A stretch of DNA of 64,000 bases from Cognatitamlana onchidii (GCF_004804355.1 NZ_SRWZ01000001.1:1-64000); one strand, 5' to 3'; counted from the stretch's first letter, positions 43,881-54,692 are shown. Translations and numbers: made by a program. Notes: generated by a model not told the origin, from the sequence alone.

Positions 43881-44945
43881 TTAATGCCTTAAATTAACGG
43901 GATTTACATTTTCATAGTTACGTGTTAAGAATTCCAAGGAGTGTTTTAAAATATCACCCATATTATGACTCTTTTTAAAATTAACATCGTGCGTGTAATC
44001 AAAAATGGTCATTTTTAAAAGATCAACGTTTTCTTGGGTAGAAATTTCATCAGTAGTCATACACTCAATTAATCTGCCAAATCTGTTGTAAAAACTCTTT
44101 AAGCGTTTCACCAATATAGATCGTTCTTCTGTTTTATATTGCTCAATGGATAATTTTTGAATACTATTAGACACCAACTGAACCATTTCATTGTTTTCTT
44201 TAAAATATTGAGGCCTGTAAATATTAAATTTTCCTTCATAAGATTGTTGATCGAAATCGATAGCTCTAATTTTATAAACCACCTTATCAAAATCATGTGT
44301 TGGAACAATAACATAGTTATAAGATCTCATATCCCCTAAAAGTCTAATCATACAACGCTCATTAAACTTAACGAACTCTTTAGCGATTTGAGACTTTTCA
44401 GATTTACTACAACTGGGTAGCATCTTTTTAATAAACTCATCTCCTGGAATACCTGCAATATGCTCCTCAATTAAGGTATTTTGATGTACTAAAAAGTTCA
44501 AATTATAAGGAGATAGCATATGCTCTAGTTCCAATCCGTAAATACGTGACGCATCTGCAACTTTCACATAAAAGTAGGTGGAGTTGTCGTTTAAAACATT
44601 CCGAATTTTAATTCTAAACGGTTTTGAATTACCAAAGGTACAGTAGTCTATGGCATCAACACTTAAAAATGGTAGCATATTCTCATTACCATCAGAGTGA
44701 AAAATAGTGTAGACTTTTTTTAATGCCGAGTCTATTTCATCCCGCTCAAATTCATTATAATAAACACGAATCCAAAGTGTATCATTTTCATCTTTATCAT
44801 AAACCACTATCGATCCTTGGAATCGTAACAAATCTTCGTAAAATATAGGGATTTTTACATTTCTGTTATACTTTGTTAAGTACTTGTCTAATTTCGAACC
44901 TATAGGAAAAGAAGGTTTCCGTTTGGATATTTTTAAGTCTTGCAT
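43881..44945 (-). CDS. Orphan protein with kinase-like motifs
   Basis: 354 residues from ATG 44945 (MQDLKISKRKPSFPIGSKLD). Family not recognised. The central part resembles a protein/aminoglycoside kinase fold: FYVKV (possible ATP lysine), LIEEHIAGIPGDEF (hinge), GDMRSYNYVIV (catalytic loop with D and N) and AIDFDQQSY (Mg-binding aspartate). The N-terminal third (IVVYDKDENDTLWIRVYY) is unlike known kinases. A longer frame starts at a TTG (44963) inside the -7 box and is rejected. It ends convergent with the PRiA4-like gene (5-bp gap). Confidence 0.7.
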   Translation of the reverse strand: MQDLKISKRKPSFPIGSKLDKYLTKYNRNVKIPIFYEDLLRFQGSIVVYDKDENDTLWIRVYYNEFERDEIDSALKKVYTIFHSDGNENMLPFLSVDAIDYCTFGNSKPFRIKIRNVLNDNSTYFYVKVADASRIYGLELEHMLSPYNLNFLVHQNTLIEEHIAGIPGDEFIKKMLPSCSKSEKSQIAKEFVKFNERCMIRLLGDMRSYNYVIVPTHDFDKVVYKIRAIDFDQQSYEGKFNIYRPQYFKENNEMVQLVSNSIQKLSIEQYKTEERSILVKRLKSFYNRFGRLIECMTTDEISTQENVDLLKMTIFDYTHDVNFKKSHNMGDILKHSLEFLTRNYENVNPVNLRH

Positions 44946-44960
44946 AATCTTATTCTTCCT

Positions 44961-44968
44961 CAAATTTA
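44961..44968 (-). promoter_or_regulatory. -7 box of the kinase-like orphan
   Basis: The minus strand reads TAAATTTG, 16 nt from the ATG; GAGGAAG between them is a possible Shine-Dalgarno. Confidence 0.5.
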
Positions 44969-45063
44969 AGGCTTTTACTAATACGTTTGTAACAAAAACT
45001 AATCACATTCGTCATACTTTAAAACTAACCTTTACTTTTCGTAATCCATAAAACGCCAAACCT

Positions 45064-45957
45064 TTGGAATCTATTCTAACAATTAACCACCTAACAAAAA
45101 AATTCGGTCACTTAACTGCTGTAAAAGACTTATCCTTTAGTATTCAAAAAGGTAATGTTTATGGCATTTTAGGACCTAATGGTAGTGGAAAATCTACTAC
45201 TTTGGGTATTATTCTAAATGTGGTAAATAAAACAGCAGGAAACTTCCAATGGTTCAGTGGTAATATAAGTACGCATAATGCTCTAAAAAAGGTGGGAGCT
45301 ATAATTGAACGCCCTAACTTTTATCCGTACATGACTGCCAATCAAAACCTACGACTAGTATGCAAAATTAAGGGATTGGATTATAGTAAAATTGATGAAA
45401 AGCTTGAGATTGTAGGGTTGGTAGAGCGAAAGCATAGTAAGTTTAGAACATATTCTTTAGGAATGAAACAACGCTTAGCCATCGCATCTGCTCTTTTAAA
45501 CGACCCGGAGATTTTAATTTTAGACGAACCGACCAATGGTTTAGACCCCCAGGGAATTCATCAAATTAGAGAAATTATAAAACAAATAGCAGCCAATGGC
45601 ACCACCATTTTATTGGCTTCACATTTACTGGATGAAGTAGAGAAAGTATGTTCGCATGTCGTGGTACTTAGTAAAGGTGTTAAACTTTATTCTGGACGAG
45701 TTGATGAAATGATATCCAGTCATGGTTTTTTTGAATTGAAATCAACAGACAACACTAAACTCATTACCCTATTAAAATCTCATGAATCCATTAGCAGTTA
45801 TGGTTCTAAAAATGGATTAATAACTGCCTTTTTAAGTAAACCTGTTAAGTCCGAAGATCTTAACGAATTTGTTTTTAAACATGGTATTACACTTACCCAT
45901 CTTGTGCAGCGTAAAGAAAGTTTAGAAGAGCAATTTTTAAAGCTAACTGACAAATAA
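45064..45957 (+). CDS. ABC transporter ATP-binding protein
   Basis: 297 residues with a TTG start (MESILTINHLTKKFGHLTAVKDLSF). Walker A GILGPNGSGKSTTLG (about 34-48), signature YSLGMKQRLAIASAL (about 137), Walker B EILILDEPTNGLDPQG (about 152), and the switch histidine in LLASHLLDEVE. Typical of the ABC-2 exporter type that pairs with the permease 22 bp downstream; substrate unknown. No ATG lies near, so TTG is required. The upstream sequence AACCTTTG is one base from the -7 consensus and overlaps the start. Confidence 0.92.
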   Translation: MESILTINHLTKKFGHLTAVKDLSFSIQKGNVYGILGPNGSGKSTTLGIILNVVNKTAGNFQWFSGNISTHNALKKVGAIIERPNFYPYMTANQNLRLVCKIKGLDYSKIDEKLEIVGLVERKHSKFRTYSLGMKQRLAIASALLNDPEILILDEPTNGLDPQGIHQIREIIKQIAANGTTILLASHLLDEVEKVCSHVVVLSKGVKLYSGRVDEMISSHGFFELKSTDNTKLITLLKSHESISSYGSKNGLITAFLSKPVKSEDLNEFVFKHGITLTHLVQRKESLEEQFLKLTDK

Positions 45958-45979
45958 TAAATCCATCAAAGCCTAACAA

Positions 45980-46804
45980 ATGTTAAGACTATTAAACCTA
46001 GAATTGCAAAAACTATTGCTTAACAGAACAAGTAAGATTCTCATATTAATTTCATTCGTTCTACCGTTTTTTGTAATCCTACTCTCGTCATTAAAAATTA
46101 ATGTATTTGGTTTTTTCACCTTAGAGTTAGGTGAGCTGGGAATATTTAATTTTCCTGTTATTTGGCATTTAACGACCTTCTTTGCTTCTCAATTTAAGTT
46201 TTTCTTTGCAATTGTTGTGGTAAGTATGATTGGCAACGAGTACAGTAACAAAACCATTAAACAAAATCTTATTGACGGACTTAGTAAAAAAGAATTCATT
46301 CTCTCGAAATTTTATGCCATTGTTTTCTTTTCCCTAATTTCCACTGTCCTTATTGGTCTTATCTCATTATGCATCGGTTTATATTATTCTAGCTACACAG
46401 AGGTTTCAATAATCTTCATGGAGACAGAATTTCTTTTAGCCTATTTTGTAAAACTTCTTGGCTTCTTTAGCTTATGCTTATTTTTTGGTATGCTCATAAA
46501 ACGTTCTGCATTCGCTTTGGCATTCCTCTTCATTCTTTATATTTTAGAATGGATTATTTTTGGACTTATTACCTGGAAATTTAATTCTAATCTGGCCGAA
46601 AAAATTCAAAACCTTTTTCCTTTAAAGTCCATGTACAAACTCATTGATCAACCGTTTCAACGCATATCTATGTCTAAATTTCCAGACAAAGCGAATTTGG
46701 CTTACGATTATGGTGTGCACTTTTTTGAAATTGTTATTGTATTGGTTTGGACCTCCATATTTATATTTTTGTCGTACCGTTTATTAAAAAAGCGAGATTT
46801 ATAA
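45980..46804 (+). CDS. ABC-2 type transporter permease
   Basis: 274 residues, six or so transmembrane helices (about 20-40, 60-85, 105-135, 155-190, 245-270). NEYSNKTIKQNLIDGLSKKEF is the cytoplasmic motif typical of ABC-2 exporters. Pairs with the ATPase upstream; substrate unknown. Confidence 0.88.
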   Translation: MLRLLNLELQKLLLNRTSKILILISFVLPFFVILLSSLKINVFGFFTLELGELGIFNFPVIWHLTTFFASQFKFFFAIVVVSMIGNEYSNKTIKQNLIDGLSKKEFILSKFYAIVFFSLISTVLIGLISLCIGLYYSSYTEVSIIFMETEFLLAYFVKLLGFFSLCLFFGMLIKRSAFALAFLFILYILEWIIFGLITWKFNSNLAEKIQNLFPLKSMYKLIDQPFQRISMSKFPDKANLAYDYGVHFFEIVIVLVWTSIFIFLSYRLLKKRDL

Positions 46805-46812
46805 TATCTTTG
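46805..46812 (+). promoter_or_regulatory. Promoter -7 box of the first T9SS type B gene
   Basis: TATCTTTG, 20 nt before ATG 46832, straddling the permease stop. A small hairpin ATAGC-gtt-GCTAT follows in the leader. Confidence 0.5.
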
Positions 46813-46831
46813 ATAGCGTTGCTATTGAAAG

Positions 46832-49537
46832 ATGAAAAAAATACTTTTCTTACTTATTAGTCTAATATGCCTAAGTAGCTATACTCAAAACGAAGCTGCC
46901 AATTGGTATTTTGGATTTAAATCGGGAATTCGTTTTGACCTAGCTACTAATAGCGTTTCGGCTTTAAATGATGGAGAATTAAGTACCATTGAAGGGTGCA
47001 CTTCTATATCAGATAGTTCAGGAAATCTGCTCTTCTACACTGACGGCATTTCTGTTTGGAATAAAGAGCATAAAAAAATGCCTAACGGTACTGGTTTAAA
47101 TGGCGACCCCTCTAGTACGCAGTCCGCCATTATAGTACCAAAACCAAATGATGATAACATTTATTACATTTTTACTGTAGATGACTATAGTTTTAATCAG
47201 CCTCATTTAGGACTTAACTATTCAACAGTGGATTTAAGACTTCTTGGTGGGTTGGGCGATGTAACTACAAAAAACATGAATCTCCTTAGATCGTGTTCCG
47301 AGAAAATTACTGCAGTTGTAAAAGACTGTATTACCGGATCTATTTGGGTTTTAGCATTTGCTTCGGAATTTGGAAACGAGCCAGAGTTTAATACGTTTCA
47401 TGCTTTTGAAGTAAATAGTGCTGGGGTTGAAACTGTTTCTGTAAAATCGACAATGCCAATTACCATTTTGGACCAAAGAGGATATTTAAAACTTTCTCCA
47501 GATGGTGAAAAAATTGCCAGTGCCAATGTTACAGATGGTCTGTTTTTGTATGACTTCAATTCTCTAACAGGTGAGGTGAGTAACCCGCTAGCTCTTAGAA
47601 TTAATGGAGAGAATGGAAAACCCTACGGTGTCGAATTCTCCCCAAACAGCAATATACTCTACGTACATACATCTAATGATTTTTTTGATCGTGAAAATTC
47701 TGCAAACGATGCCATTCCAGAAAACCATAGCTCGATGTTGGTACAATTTAATCTTTCTGCGTCTAATATCAATTCTTCAATGATTGTTATTGATAACAGG
47801 CAATTATACAGAGGGGCATTACAGTTGGGACCAGATGGTAAAATTTATAGAGCTCTTAGTCAAACCTATGAGGTTGGTATAAATTATCTAGGCGTCATTA
47901 ATGCACCTAATAATCTTGGACCCAGTTGTAATTATGTTCACAGGGCTATTCCGCTTTCACCGGGTCGTTCGTCTCAAGGCCTACCACCTTTCATAGCTTC
48001 TTTTTTTAACACTAAAATCGACATTATCAACAATGGAAGTAGTTCCACTAGCCTACCTCTTTGCGAAGGAGATTCTTATACATTGACCGCAGAAAAATTA
48101 ATTGGCGCCACGTATCTCTGGACAAGAGACGGTAATGATTTGGGTGAAACAAGTCATAAATTAGAGGTTTCTAAAGGTGGGCATTACGAGGTTTACATAG
48201 ACCCAAATACGGGAGAATGCGCCATTGAAGGAGAAGCTTTTGTGTCCTTCAATGAAAACCCAACCTTGAATGATACCGCCCTAAGTCAATGTGATGAAGA
48301 TGGAACGCCAGACGGTATGACGCTTTTTAATTTAACTCAAGCTTATGATAAAATAACCTACACCCCAAAAGACCATACGTTTAAATTTTATTCGGATTTA
48401 GATAGGCTAAAAAGAATAGATGCAAACGCTTATTTAAATGCAAGCAGCCCTCAAACAGTTTACGTTGAAGTTACTAATATGTTTGGTTGTACCAGCTACT
48501 CCGAGCTCATATTAACCGTGAGTACAACAACCTTGAAGGACACTGAACTAATTGCCTGCGATGATGAAGATATTGAGGATGGTAAAACTGTTTTCAATTT
48601 GAATGAGGCTAGAACAACCCTTTTAACAGGATTACCTCCAGACCTAACAGTTTCATTCTTTGAAACTTATAATGATGCCTTGCTCGAGGATAATACTTTG
48701 GAAGACATCTACACAAACCAAGAAGCTTATAATCAAACTATATTTGCAAGAGTTGAAAACAATAACGATTGCTATGGCATTAGTCAAGTAAACCTCATTG
48801 TAAACCCACTTCCTGAGATAGATAAGGAACAGAAAAGTTTCTATTGTGTGAATAGATCCCCAGAAATGATTACTCTGGATGCTACGATTTCTGGACTATC
48901 TTCAACAAACTACAAGTACTTTTGGTCTACTGGTGAGACAACCCCTAGTATCCAAGTTAATTCGCCTGGCACCTATTCTGTTTCGGTAGTAAATACAAAA
49001 GGATGCTCTAAAACGAAAACTTTTATTGTAGAACCATCTAATACGGCTGTTATTGAATATATCGACATCGATGACAGTTCTGAGAACAATACCGTTTCGG
49101 TATTGGCCTCTGGAGAAGGTAATTATCAATATAAGTTAGTCAATACCAAAACAAATACCATTTACCCATACCAAGACGAGAATGAATTTTTAAACATTTT
49201 TCCTGGCATTTATGAGGTTTATGTTAAGGACGTAAAAAACGATTGCGGTATTTCTAATACACTTATTTCTGTAATTGGCTTTCCCAAATTTTTAACGCCC
49301 AATAATGACGGATTTCATGATACCTGGCAAGTTTATGGCATATCAGAAATGTTTCAACCCGAAACAAAAATCCAGATCTTTGATAGATATGGCAAGTTAG
49401 TTAAAGAGCTTTTTCCGCTGGGTCCTGGATGGGATGGCACCTTTAACGGCTTAAAACTTCCTAGCGACGACTACTGGTTTTCTGTTAAACTACAAGATGG
49501 ACGGGTCTTTAAGAGCCATTTTGCTTTAATAAATTAG
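46832..49537 (+). CDS. T9SS type B sorting-domain protein, 2-module form
   Basis: 901 residues. Signal peptide about 1-19. N-terminal half (about 20-395) reads like a WD/NHL-type propeller (GNLLFYTDGISVWNKEHKKM, DDNIYYIFTVDDYS, LKLSPDGEKIASANV). Then an Ig-like domain (about 405-465), two copies of the CDE/DDED module (about 485-660), another Ig-like domain (SPGTYSVSV), and the type B C-terminal domain (KFLTPNNDGFHDTWQVYGI, IFDRYGKLVKEL, GWDGTFNGLKLPSDDYWF) for export and surface anchoring by T9SS. Cargo function unknown. First of three in a row. Confidence 0.88.
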   Translation: MKKILFLLISLICLSSYTQNEAANWYFGFKSGIRFDLATNSVSALNDGELSTIEGCTSISDSSGNLLFYTDGISVWNKEHKKMPNGTGLNGDPSSTQSAIIVPKPNDDNIYYIFTVDDYSFNQPHLGLNYSTVDLRLLGGLGDVTTKNMNLLRSCSEKITAVVKDCITGSIWVLAFASEFGNEPEFNTFHAFEVNSAGVETVSVKSTMPITILDQRGYLKLSPDGEKIASANVTDGLFLYDFNSLTGEVSNPLALRINGENGKPYGVEFSPNSNILYVHTSNDFFDRENSANDAIPENHSSMLVQFNLSASNINSSMIVIDNRQLYRGALQLGPDGKIYRALSQTYEVGINYLGVINAPNNLGPSCNYVHRAIPLSPGRSSQGLPPFIASFFNTKIDIINNGSSSTSLPLCEGDSYTLTAEKLIGATYLWTRDGNDLGETSHKLEVSKGGHYEVYIDPNTGECAIEGEAFVSFNENPTLNDTALSQCDEDGTPDGMTLFNLTQAYDKITYTPKDHTFKFYSDLDRLKRIDANAYLNASSPQTVYVEVTNMFGCTSYSELILTVSTTTLKDTELIACDDEDIEDGKTVFNLNEARTTLLTGLPPDLTVSFFETYNDALLEDNTLEDIYTNQEAYNQTIFARVENNNDCYGISQVNLIVNPLPEIDKEQKSFYCVNRSPEMITLDATISGLSSTNYKYFWSTGETTPSIQVNSPGTYSVSVVNTKGCSKTKTFIVEPSNTAVIEYIDIDDSSENNTVSVLASGEGNYQYKLVNTKTNTIYPYQDENEFLNIFPGIYEVYVKDVKNDCGISNTLISVIGFPKFLTPNNDGFHDTWQVYGISEMFQPETKIQIFDRYGKLVKELFPLGPGWDGTFNGLKLPSDDYWFSVKLQDGRVFKSHFALIN

Positions 49538-49662
49538 ATAAAAAACCTTATAAATTGGATTTTAACCAATATATTTTAAATTCAATCAAAATTAGGCTAA
49601 TTTGCCATCGACAAGGGCTGTTTTACACCTAGTTATAGCACCAAATAAAAACCCTACAGAAC

Positions 49663-52600
49663 TTGAAATATGTTTACTACATAATATGTATTCTTTTTTG
49701 TTGCGGGAATTATCTTTATTCCCAGCAAATATCTATTGACGATACTGTTGATGTACAATCTCTAATTGAAGATAATTTAGTCGATGGTTGTGTAAATATT
49801 AGCAATATCACCTCATCAATAAATGGTAACTCTTATGGGTTTCCAAGCTATGGTTTTTTTGAAAAGGCCAGTTCAAACTTCCCCTTCGAAAAAGGTATTG
49901 TTATTTCCACTGGAGGAGCTGCTTCTGGAGGTAACCCTCAAAAAACGCCGATTTTAAGTGAAGGGTCGAGTAGTTGGGGTTCTGATCCTGATCTAGAAGC
50001 TGCTCTTGGCACGACCGATAACTACGTTAATGCTACTTCTATAGAATTTGACTTCGTATCAATATCTAATCTGTTTCAATTCAACTACCTATTGGCCTCA
50101 GAAGAATATTTTGAAATTAACCCATGTCAATTTTCTGATGGCTTTGTGTTCCTTATTAAAAGAGCAGGAACTACGGACCCCTACCAAAATATAGCTTTAA
50201 TACCTGGGACAAATATCCCAGTAAACACCAACACAATTCATAATGAAATTTTTGGAGTTTGTGAGGCCCAAAATGAAGAATACTTTGAAGGATACGGTTT
50301 AGGAGACACGAATTATAATGGAAGAACAACAGTATTAACTGCCTCTGGGAGCATTGAACCCAATGTAACATACCACATAAAGATTATAATTGCCGACCAA
50401 AAAGATTCGTTATCGGGAGGTTACGATTCTGCAGTATTTATTGAAGGAGATAGTTTTAGAACGTTAGACCTAGGTAAAGATATTTCTACCTGTGCAGGAA
50501 GTGCCCTGTTGAATGCCGATATTGACAATAATTTGGCTTCTTATGCATGGTTCAGAAACAACACTATTATTCCCGGAGCAACAGGCGCATCCTTTAACGC
50601 CACTCAAAACGGTGTCTATAAAGTAGAAGTCTCTGTGCCTGTTAATGGTACAAATTGTGTTGAGGAAGACGAGATTAATGTTGAATTAAGTACAGAAGAA
50701 TCTATGGGCTCTGTTACCGATTTCTTGCTGTGCGATGACCCATCTGGTAATGTTTTTAACTTATCTTCTAAAGATGATGAAATATCAAACGCAGATATCC
50801 CATTCACAAACTTTAGCATTAGTTACCATAATTCCATTGAAGATGCTAAAGCCGATTTGGCTCCTATTAGCTCTCCAGTTGAAAACCCAACAAGCCCAAA
50901 GGAAATATTTGTAAGGGTACAGGACAATGATAGCGCCTGCTTTGCCTTAACCAGTTTTAATTTAATTGTTAATACACAACCAAATATTACAAATCCTACG
51001 CCGCTCAATATATGTGACAGTGACGATACACCAGATGGTATAACCGTTGTAGACCCAACTCAAAGAAATGAGCAGATAACTAATGGAAATCCTGAACTAT
51101 TCGTAACATATCATCAAAACAGTGTGGACGTTTCTACAGGAGATAATCCTGTTACCGCTTATATTAACACTTCTAGAAATGAACTATTGTATGTTAGGGT
51201 TATAAATACCGTGACAGGTTGTGTGGCAACCACAACACTTAATGTTAGTACAGAAATTAGCCCAATAGTTAATAGAGACACCCAGTTTATAAATGCCTGC
51301 GATAATGACATGGATGGCAATGCTTTTTTTGATCTAACTGAAGTTATAACCCCAATACTTAATGGACTAACAGGCGTATCAACATCATTTCATATAAGCT
51401 ATGAGGATGCCCTATCTGATATTAACGCGATAGTAGACCCTTCAAATTATGAATACACCAATGCAGTTACCGAACCTGGATCGGCGACCCTTTTTCTAAG
51501 GATAAAAGACGATTTATCGGATTGTAGTTCTATTATTCCTTTCGAAATACATACAAACTTGTTATTAACGGCCACAGACACTGGAGATTTTGCTTTATGT
51601 GATGATGATGAAGACAGTACTAATAGTATAGATTTCGACTTGTTTGCTATTGAAAAATCTATAGCCAATGAATTAAGTACTGCTAACGGCCTTCCTAATA
51701 ATATTGAAGTTACTTTTTACAGGACGGAAGAAAACAGAGATGCTGGGACAAGTCCATTAAATAAAAATTTACCCTTTTCGGCCTTAGACAACCAGGTTGT
51801 TTATATTTCCATTGACGATGGTGAATGTACTGACAATACTCAGATTACCCTAATCATAAATCCAATATTGCAATTCCCGGAAGTTACCATACCCTATTGC
51901 GATGATAATGATGATGGACTAGCAAGTATTGATTTACAATCTTTAGATTCTCAAATTACCTCTGGAGATCCAAATTTTGAAGTCACTTATTTTGAGAATG
52001 CAATAGATGCCGACAATAATGTAAAGCAATTACCGCAATTCTATGCCAACACCTTACCCGAAGAAACTCTTTATGCCAGAATAACAAGTCCCGGAACCCC
52101 TTGCTATACTGTTAACCCTTTTAAAATTAAAATATTAACAGCCCCTACAGCATCAATGCCCTCAGATATTGCCATTTGCGATAATTATGACGGTACAGTC
52201 GACGGATTTGCAGAAGTTAATTTGAATGCCAAGATTAGTGAAATGGTGACCAGCACCACAGGACTCGATATTGACTTTTTCACATCTTTAGAAGATGCCA
52301 ATAATAAAACTAATGAAATTCCTGAAACTCAAAGAGCCAATTATAATACCGATACGAAAACAATTTATACGCGTATTGAAGATATAGTAAGTGGAACTGG
52401 CTGTTACGCTATTGTGCCTTTTGAAATTTTTATCAATATACAACCCGTTATACCATCTGGAATTAGATATCAAATTTGCAAAAATGACGGAACGGATGTT
52501 GCTTATTTTATTTTATCAGAAAAAGATGAAGAGATTTTAGATGGACAATCAGGGAAAGAGGTGCTATATTTTGAGGATTCAGGTTTTACCATACCTATCG

Positions 52601-54600
52601 ACAAATCTGATCTTTATCAAAATAAATTAAGGGAACAAACTATATATATTCGTGTTCAAAATATAACGGATTCCAGCTGTTTTGAAACAGGAACTATAGA
52701 ACTTCGTGTATCGCCTTCTCCTATTTATAATCCTGTCGTGGATTTTTTAATCTGTGATGACACAAGCAATGATGGCAAGCACGTTTTTGATTTAGAAGAA
52801 AAAGCCAATGAATTAAGAGCAGGTCTATCTGGTGATGACTTAAATATTAGTTTTCACAAAACATTTGACGATGCCGATAACAACAGAAACGCTCTTAACA
52901 ATTCATATACTAATACTGCCAATCCTGAAACTATTTATATAAGAATTGAAAACGACAACTCCCTGTGCCACATTGTCGAGAGTTTAGGAATAAATATTAT
53001 TTCGGCCCCTGGTATCATCGTTGGCTCTCCTTCTATAACCAGTTGTGCTAAGGACTATAGTGGCATGGCAGAATTCGATCTTACCGTCTATAATCTACTT
53101 ACAAGCACCCCAGAATTTGAGATTACTGATCGAGTGATAAGTAACTTAGAAATACATTATTTTAATAATGTCTCGGATATTAATTATAATGATGGTTTAG
53201 ACAATTCCAATGCAATAAGTACTCCTAGTAACTTTCTATCTGAATCAAAAACAATATATATAAAAGTAACCAATACCCTAACACGTTGCTTTTCATTGGC
53301 TCCTCTTGAACTAATATCCAACCCGCCTCCTAATTTTAATCCTATTGGAACTATTGAAATCTGTGATAATGAAAGCTCAACTTATAACTTACAACTTGTA
53401 AACGACCGCTTGGTAAATGACACCTCATTGGTAAATATATCCTTTCATGATACACCTGAAGATGCAAACAACAACACGCCTTCATTAGATAATATTTTTA
53501 TCTATACAAATTCAAGTCATTTAATTTATATTAGAATTTCAAATATTAATACAGGCTGCTACATTACAACTAATTTTACCTTACAAATAAATTCAAACCC
53601 TATTGCCAATACGCCTCCAAACCTTATTACATGTGATGATGACTTTGATGGTATTTTTAATTTTGATTTAAACAACAATTCCAGCTTTGTTTTAGGAACT
53701 CAAAATGCGTCCCAGTTTACAGTTACCTATTATGAAACATTGGATGATGCCGAACAAAGCGTTAATGCCGTAACAAACTATCCAGGACGTAACAACGATG
53801 TTATTTATGCTAGAATTGAAAATAATGACACGGGGTGTTATAACACCACCTTATTTAACCTTATAGTACATCCTCTACCTATTATTCCTATTAATGATAA
53901 TGTCCCTCTTTGTGATGACCAACCAATAAGTATTAACGCCTACACTGGTAATCCTAATGACACCTACCTATGGTCTACTAATGTCAATCCATCTGAAAAT
54001 AATTCAACATCAAGTGAAATCTATGTCACTCCAAATGAATTAGGAGCTTATTCCGTTACCGTTACCACACCTAACAATTGCTCCTATACTAAGAATTTTA
54101 CGGTAATAGAATCCGAACAGGCCGAGATCACCTTTACCTCAACGGTCGATTTTGTGGATCCTAACAGCATAACTGTAGATATTAACTTAAGTAGAATTGG
54201 AGATTATGTATATATCCTCGATGATGGTGACCCTCAAGTTTCCAACGTCTTCGAAAATGTAAGTTTTGGTAACCATGTCGTTACTGTAAGAGATTTAAAT
54301 GGCTGCATGGATGTTTCAAAAGACGTTTTCGTTTTTGATATTCCAAAATTTTTAACTCCAAATGCTGATGGTTATTATGACACTTGGCATGTTATAGGTG
54401 CTAGTCAACTACCTGGAACTATCGTTTATATTTACGATAGATATGGAAAATTATTAAAAACTCTGCCCTATAATGCTTCAGGATGGAATGGCACCTACAA
54501 CGGAGAAAATATGCCGTCAGATGACTATTGGTTTATCGCAAATATTGTTCAAAACGGAAATACTTCAGAAATTAAAGGTCATTTCACTTTAAAAAGATAA
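49663..54600 (+). CDS. T9SS type B sorting-domain protein, 11-module form
   Basis: 1645 residues, TTG start, signal peptide about 1-21 (NYLYSQ). N-terminal choice-of-anchor-L-like domain (about 35-270: FPFEKGIVISTGGAASGG, NYLLASEEYFEINPC, FVFLIKRAG). Then about 90-residue modules beginning CDDxxDG and ending with a second cysteine before a short strand; I count 11 copies (about 350-1405). An Ig-like domain (YLWSTN..) precedes the type B C-terminal domain (KFLTPNADGYYDTWHVIGAS, IYDRYGKLLKTL, GWNGTYNGENMPSDDYWF). Expected to be a long surface or adhesive rod. No in-frame ATG precedes the signal. Confidence 0.87.
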   Translation: MKYVYYIICILFCCGNYLYSQQISIDDTVDVQSLIEDNLVDGCVNISNITSSINGNSYGFPSYGFFEKASSNFPFEKGIVISTGGAASGGNPQKTPILSEGSSSWGSDPDLEAALGTTDNYVNATSIEFDFVSISNLFQFNYLLASEEYFEINPCQFSDGFVFLIKRAGTTDPYQNIALIPGTNIPVNTNTIHNEIFGVCEAQNEEYFEGYGLGDTNYNGRTTVLTASGSIEPNVTYHIKIIIADQKDSLSGGYDSAVFIEGDSFRTLDLGKDISTCAGSALLNADIDNNLASYAWFRNNTIIPGATGASFNATQNGVYKVEVSVPVNGTNCVEEDEINVELSTEESMGSVTDFLLCDDPSGNVFNLSSKDDEISNADIPFTNFSISYHNSIEDAKADLAPISSPVENPTSPKEIFVRVQDNDSACFALTSFNLIVNTQPNITNPTPLNICDSDDTPDGITVVDPTQRNEQITNGNPELFVTYHQNSVDVSTGDNPVTAYINTSRNELLYVRVINTVTGCVATTTLNVSTEISPIVNRDTQFINACDNDMDGNAFFDLTEVITPILNGLTGVSTSFHISYEDALSDINAIVDPSNYEYTNAVTEPGSATLFLRIKDDLSDCSSIIPFEIHTNLLLTATDTGDFALCDDDEDSTNSIDFDLFAIEKSIANELSTANGLPNNIEVTFYRTEENRDAGTSPLNKNLPFSALDNQVVYISIDDGECTDNTQITLIINPILQFPEVTIPYCDDNDDGLASIDLQSLDSQITSGDPNFEVTYFENAIDADNNVKQLPQFYANTLPEETLYARITSPGTPCYTVNPFKIKILTAPTASMPSDIAICDNYDGTVDGFAEVNLNAKISEMVTSTTGLDIDFFTSLEDANNKTNEIPETQRANYNTDTKTIYTRIEDIVSGTGCYAIVPFEIFINIQPVIPSGIRYQICKNDGTDVAYFILSEKDEEILDGQSGKEVLYFEDSGFTIPIDKSDLYQNKLREQTIYIRVQNITDSSCFETGTIELRVSPSPIYNPVVDFLICDDTSNDGKHVFDLEEKANELRAGLSGDDLNISFHKTFDDADNNRNALNNSYTNTANPETIYIRIENDNSLCHIVESLGINIISAPGIIVGSPSITSCAKDYSGMAEFDLTVYNLLTSTPEFEITDRVISNLEIHYFNNVSDINYNDGLDNSNAISTPSNFLSESKTIYIKVTNTLTRCFSLAPLELISNPPPNFNPIGTIEICDNESSTYNLQLVNDRLVNDTSLVNISFHDTPEDANNNTPSLDNIFIYTNSSHLIYIRISNINTGCYITTNFTLQINSNPIANTPPNLITCDDDFDGIFNFDLNNNSSFVLGTQNASQFTVTYYETLDDAEQSVNAVTNYPGRNNDVIYARIENNDTGCYNTTLFNLIVHPLPIIPINDNVPLCDDQPISINAYTGNPNDTYLWSTNVNPSENNSTSSEIYVTPNELGAYSVTVTTPNNCSYTKNFTVIESEQAEITFTSTVDFVDPNSITVDINLSRIGDYVYILDDGDPQVSNVFENVSFGNHVVTVRDLNGCMDVSKDVFVFDIPKFLTPNADGYYDTWHVIGASQLPGTIVYIYDRYGKLLKTLPYNASGWNGTYNGENMPSDDYWFIANIVQNGNTSEIKGHFTLKR

Positions 54601-54692
54601 ACAATGCGCTCAATTAAACCTTCAACCCTATAAAAAGTCTAAAACTATTTAGCGACACCATTTTACTATGACATCAAAAAAATAGGCTTCAA

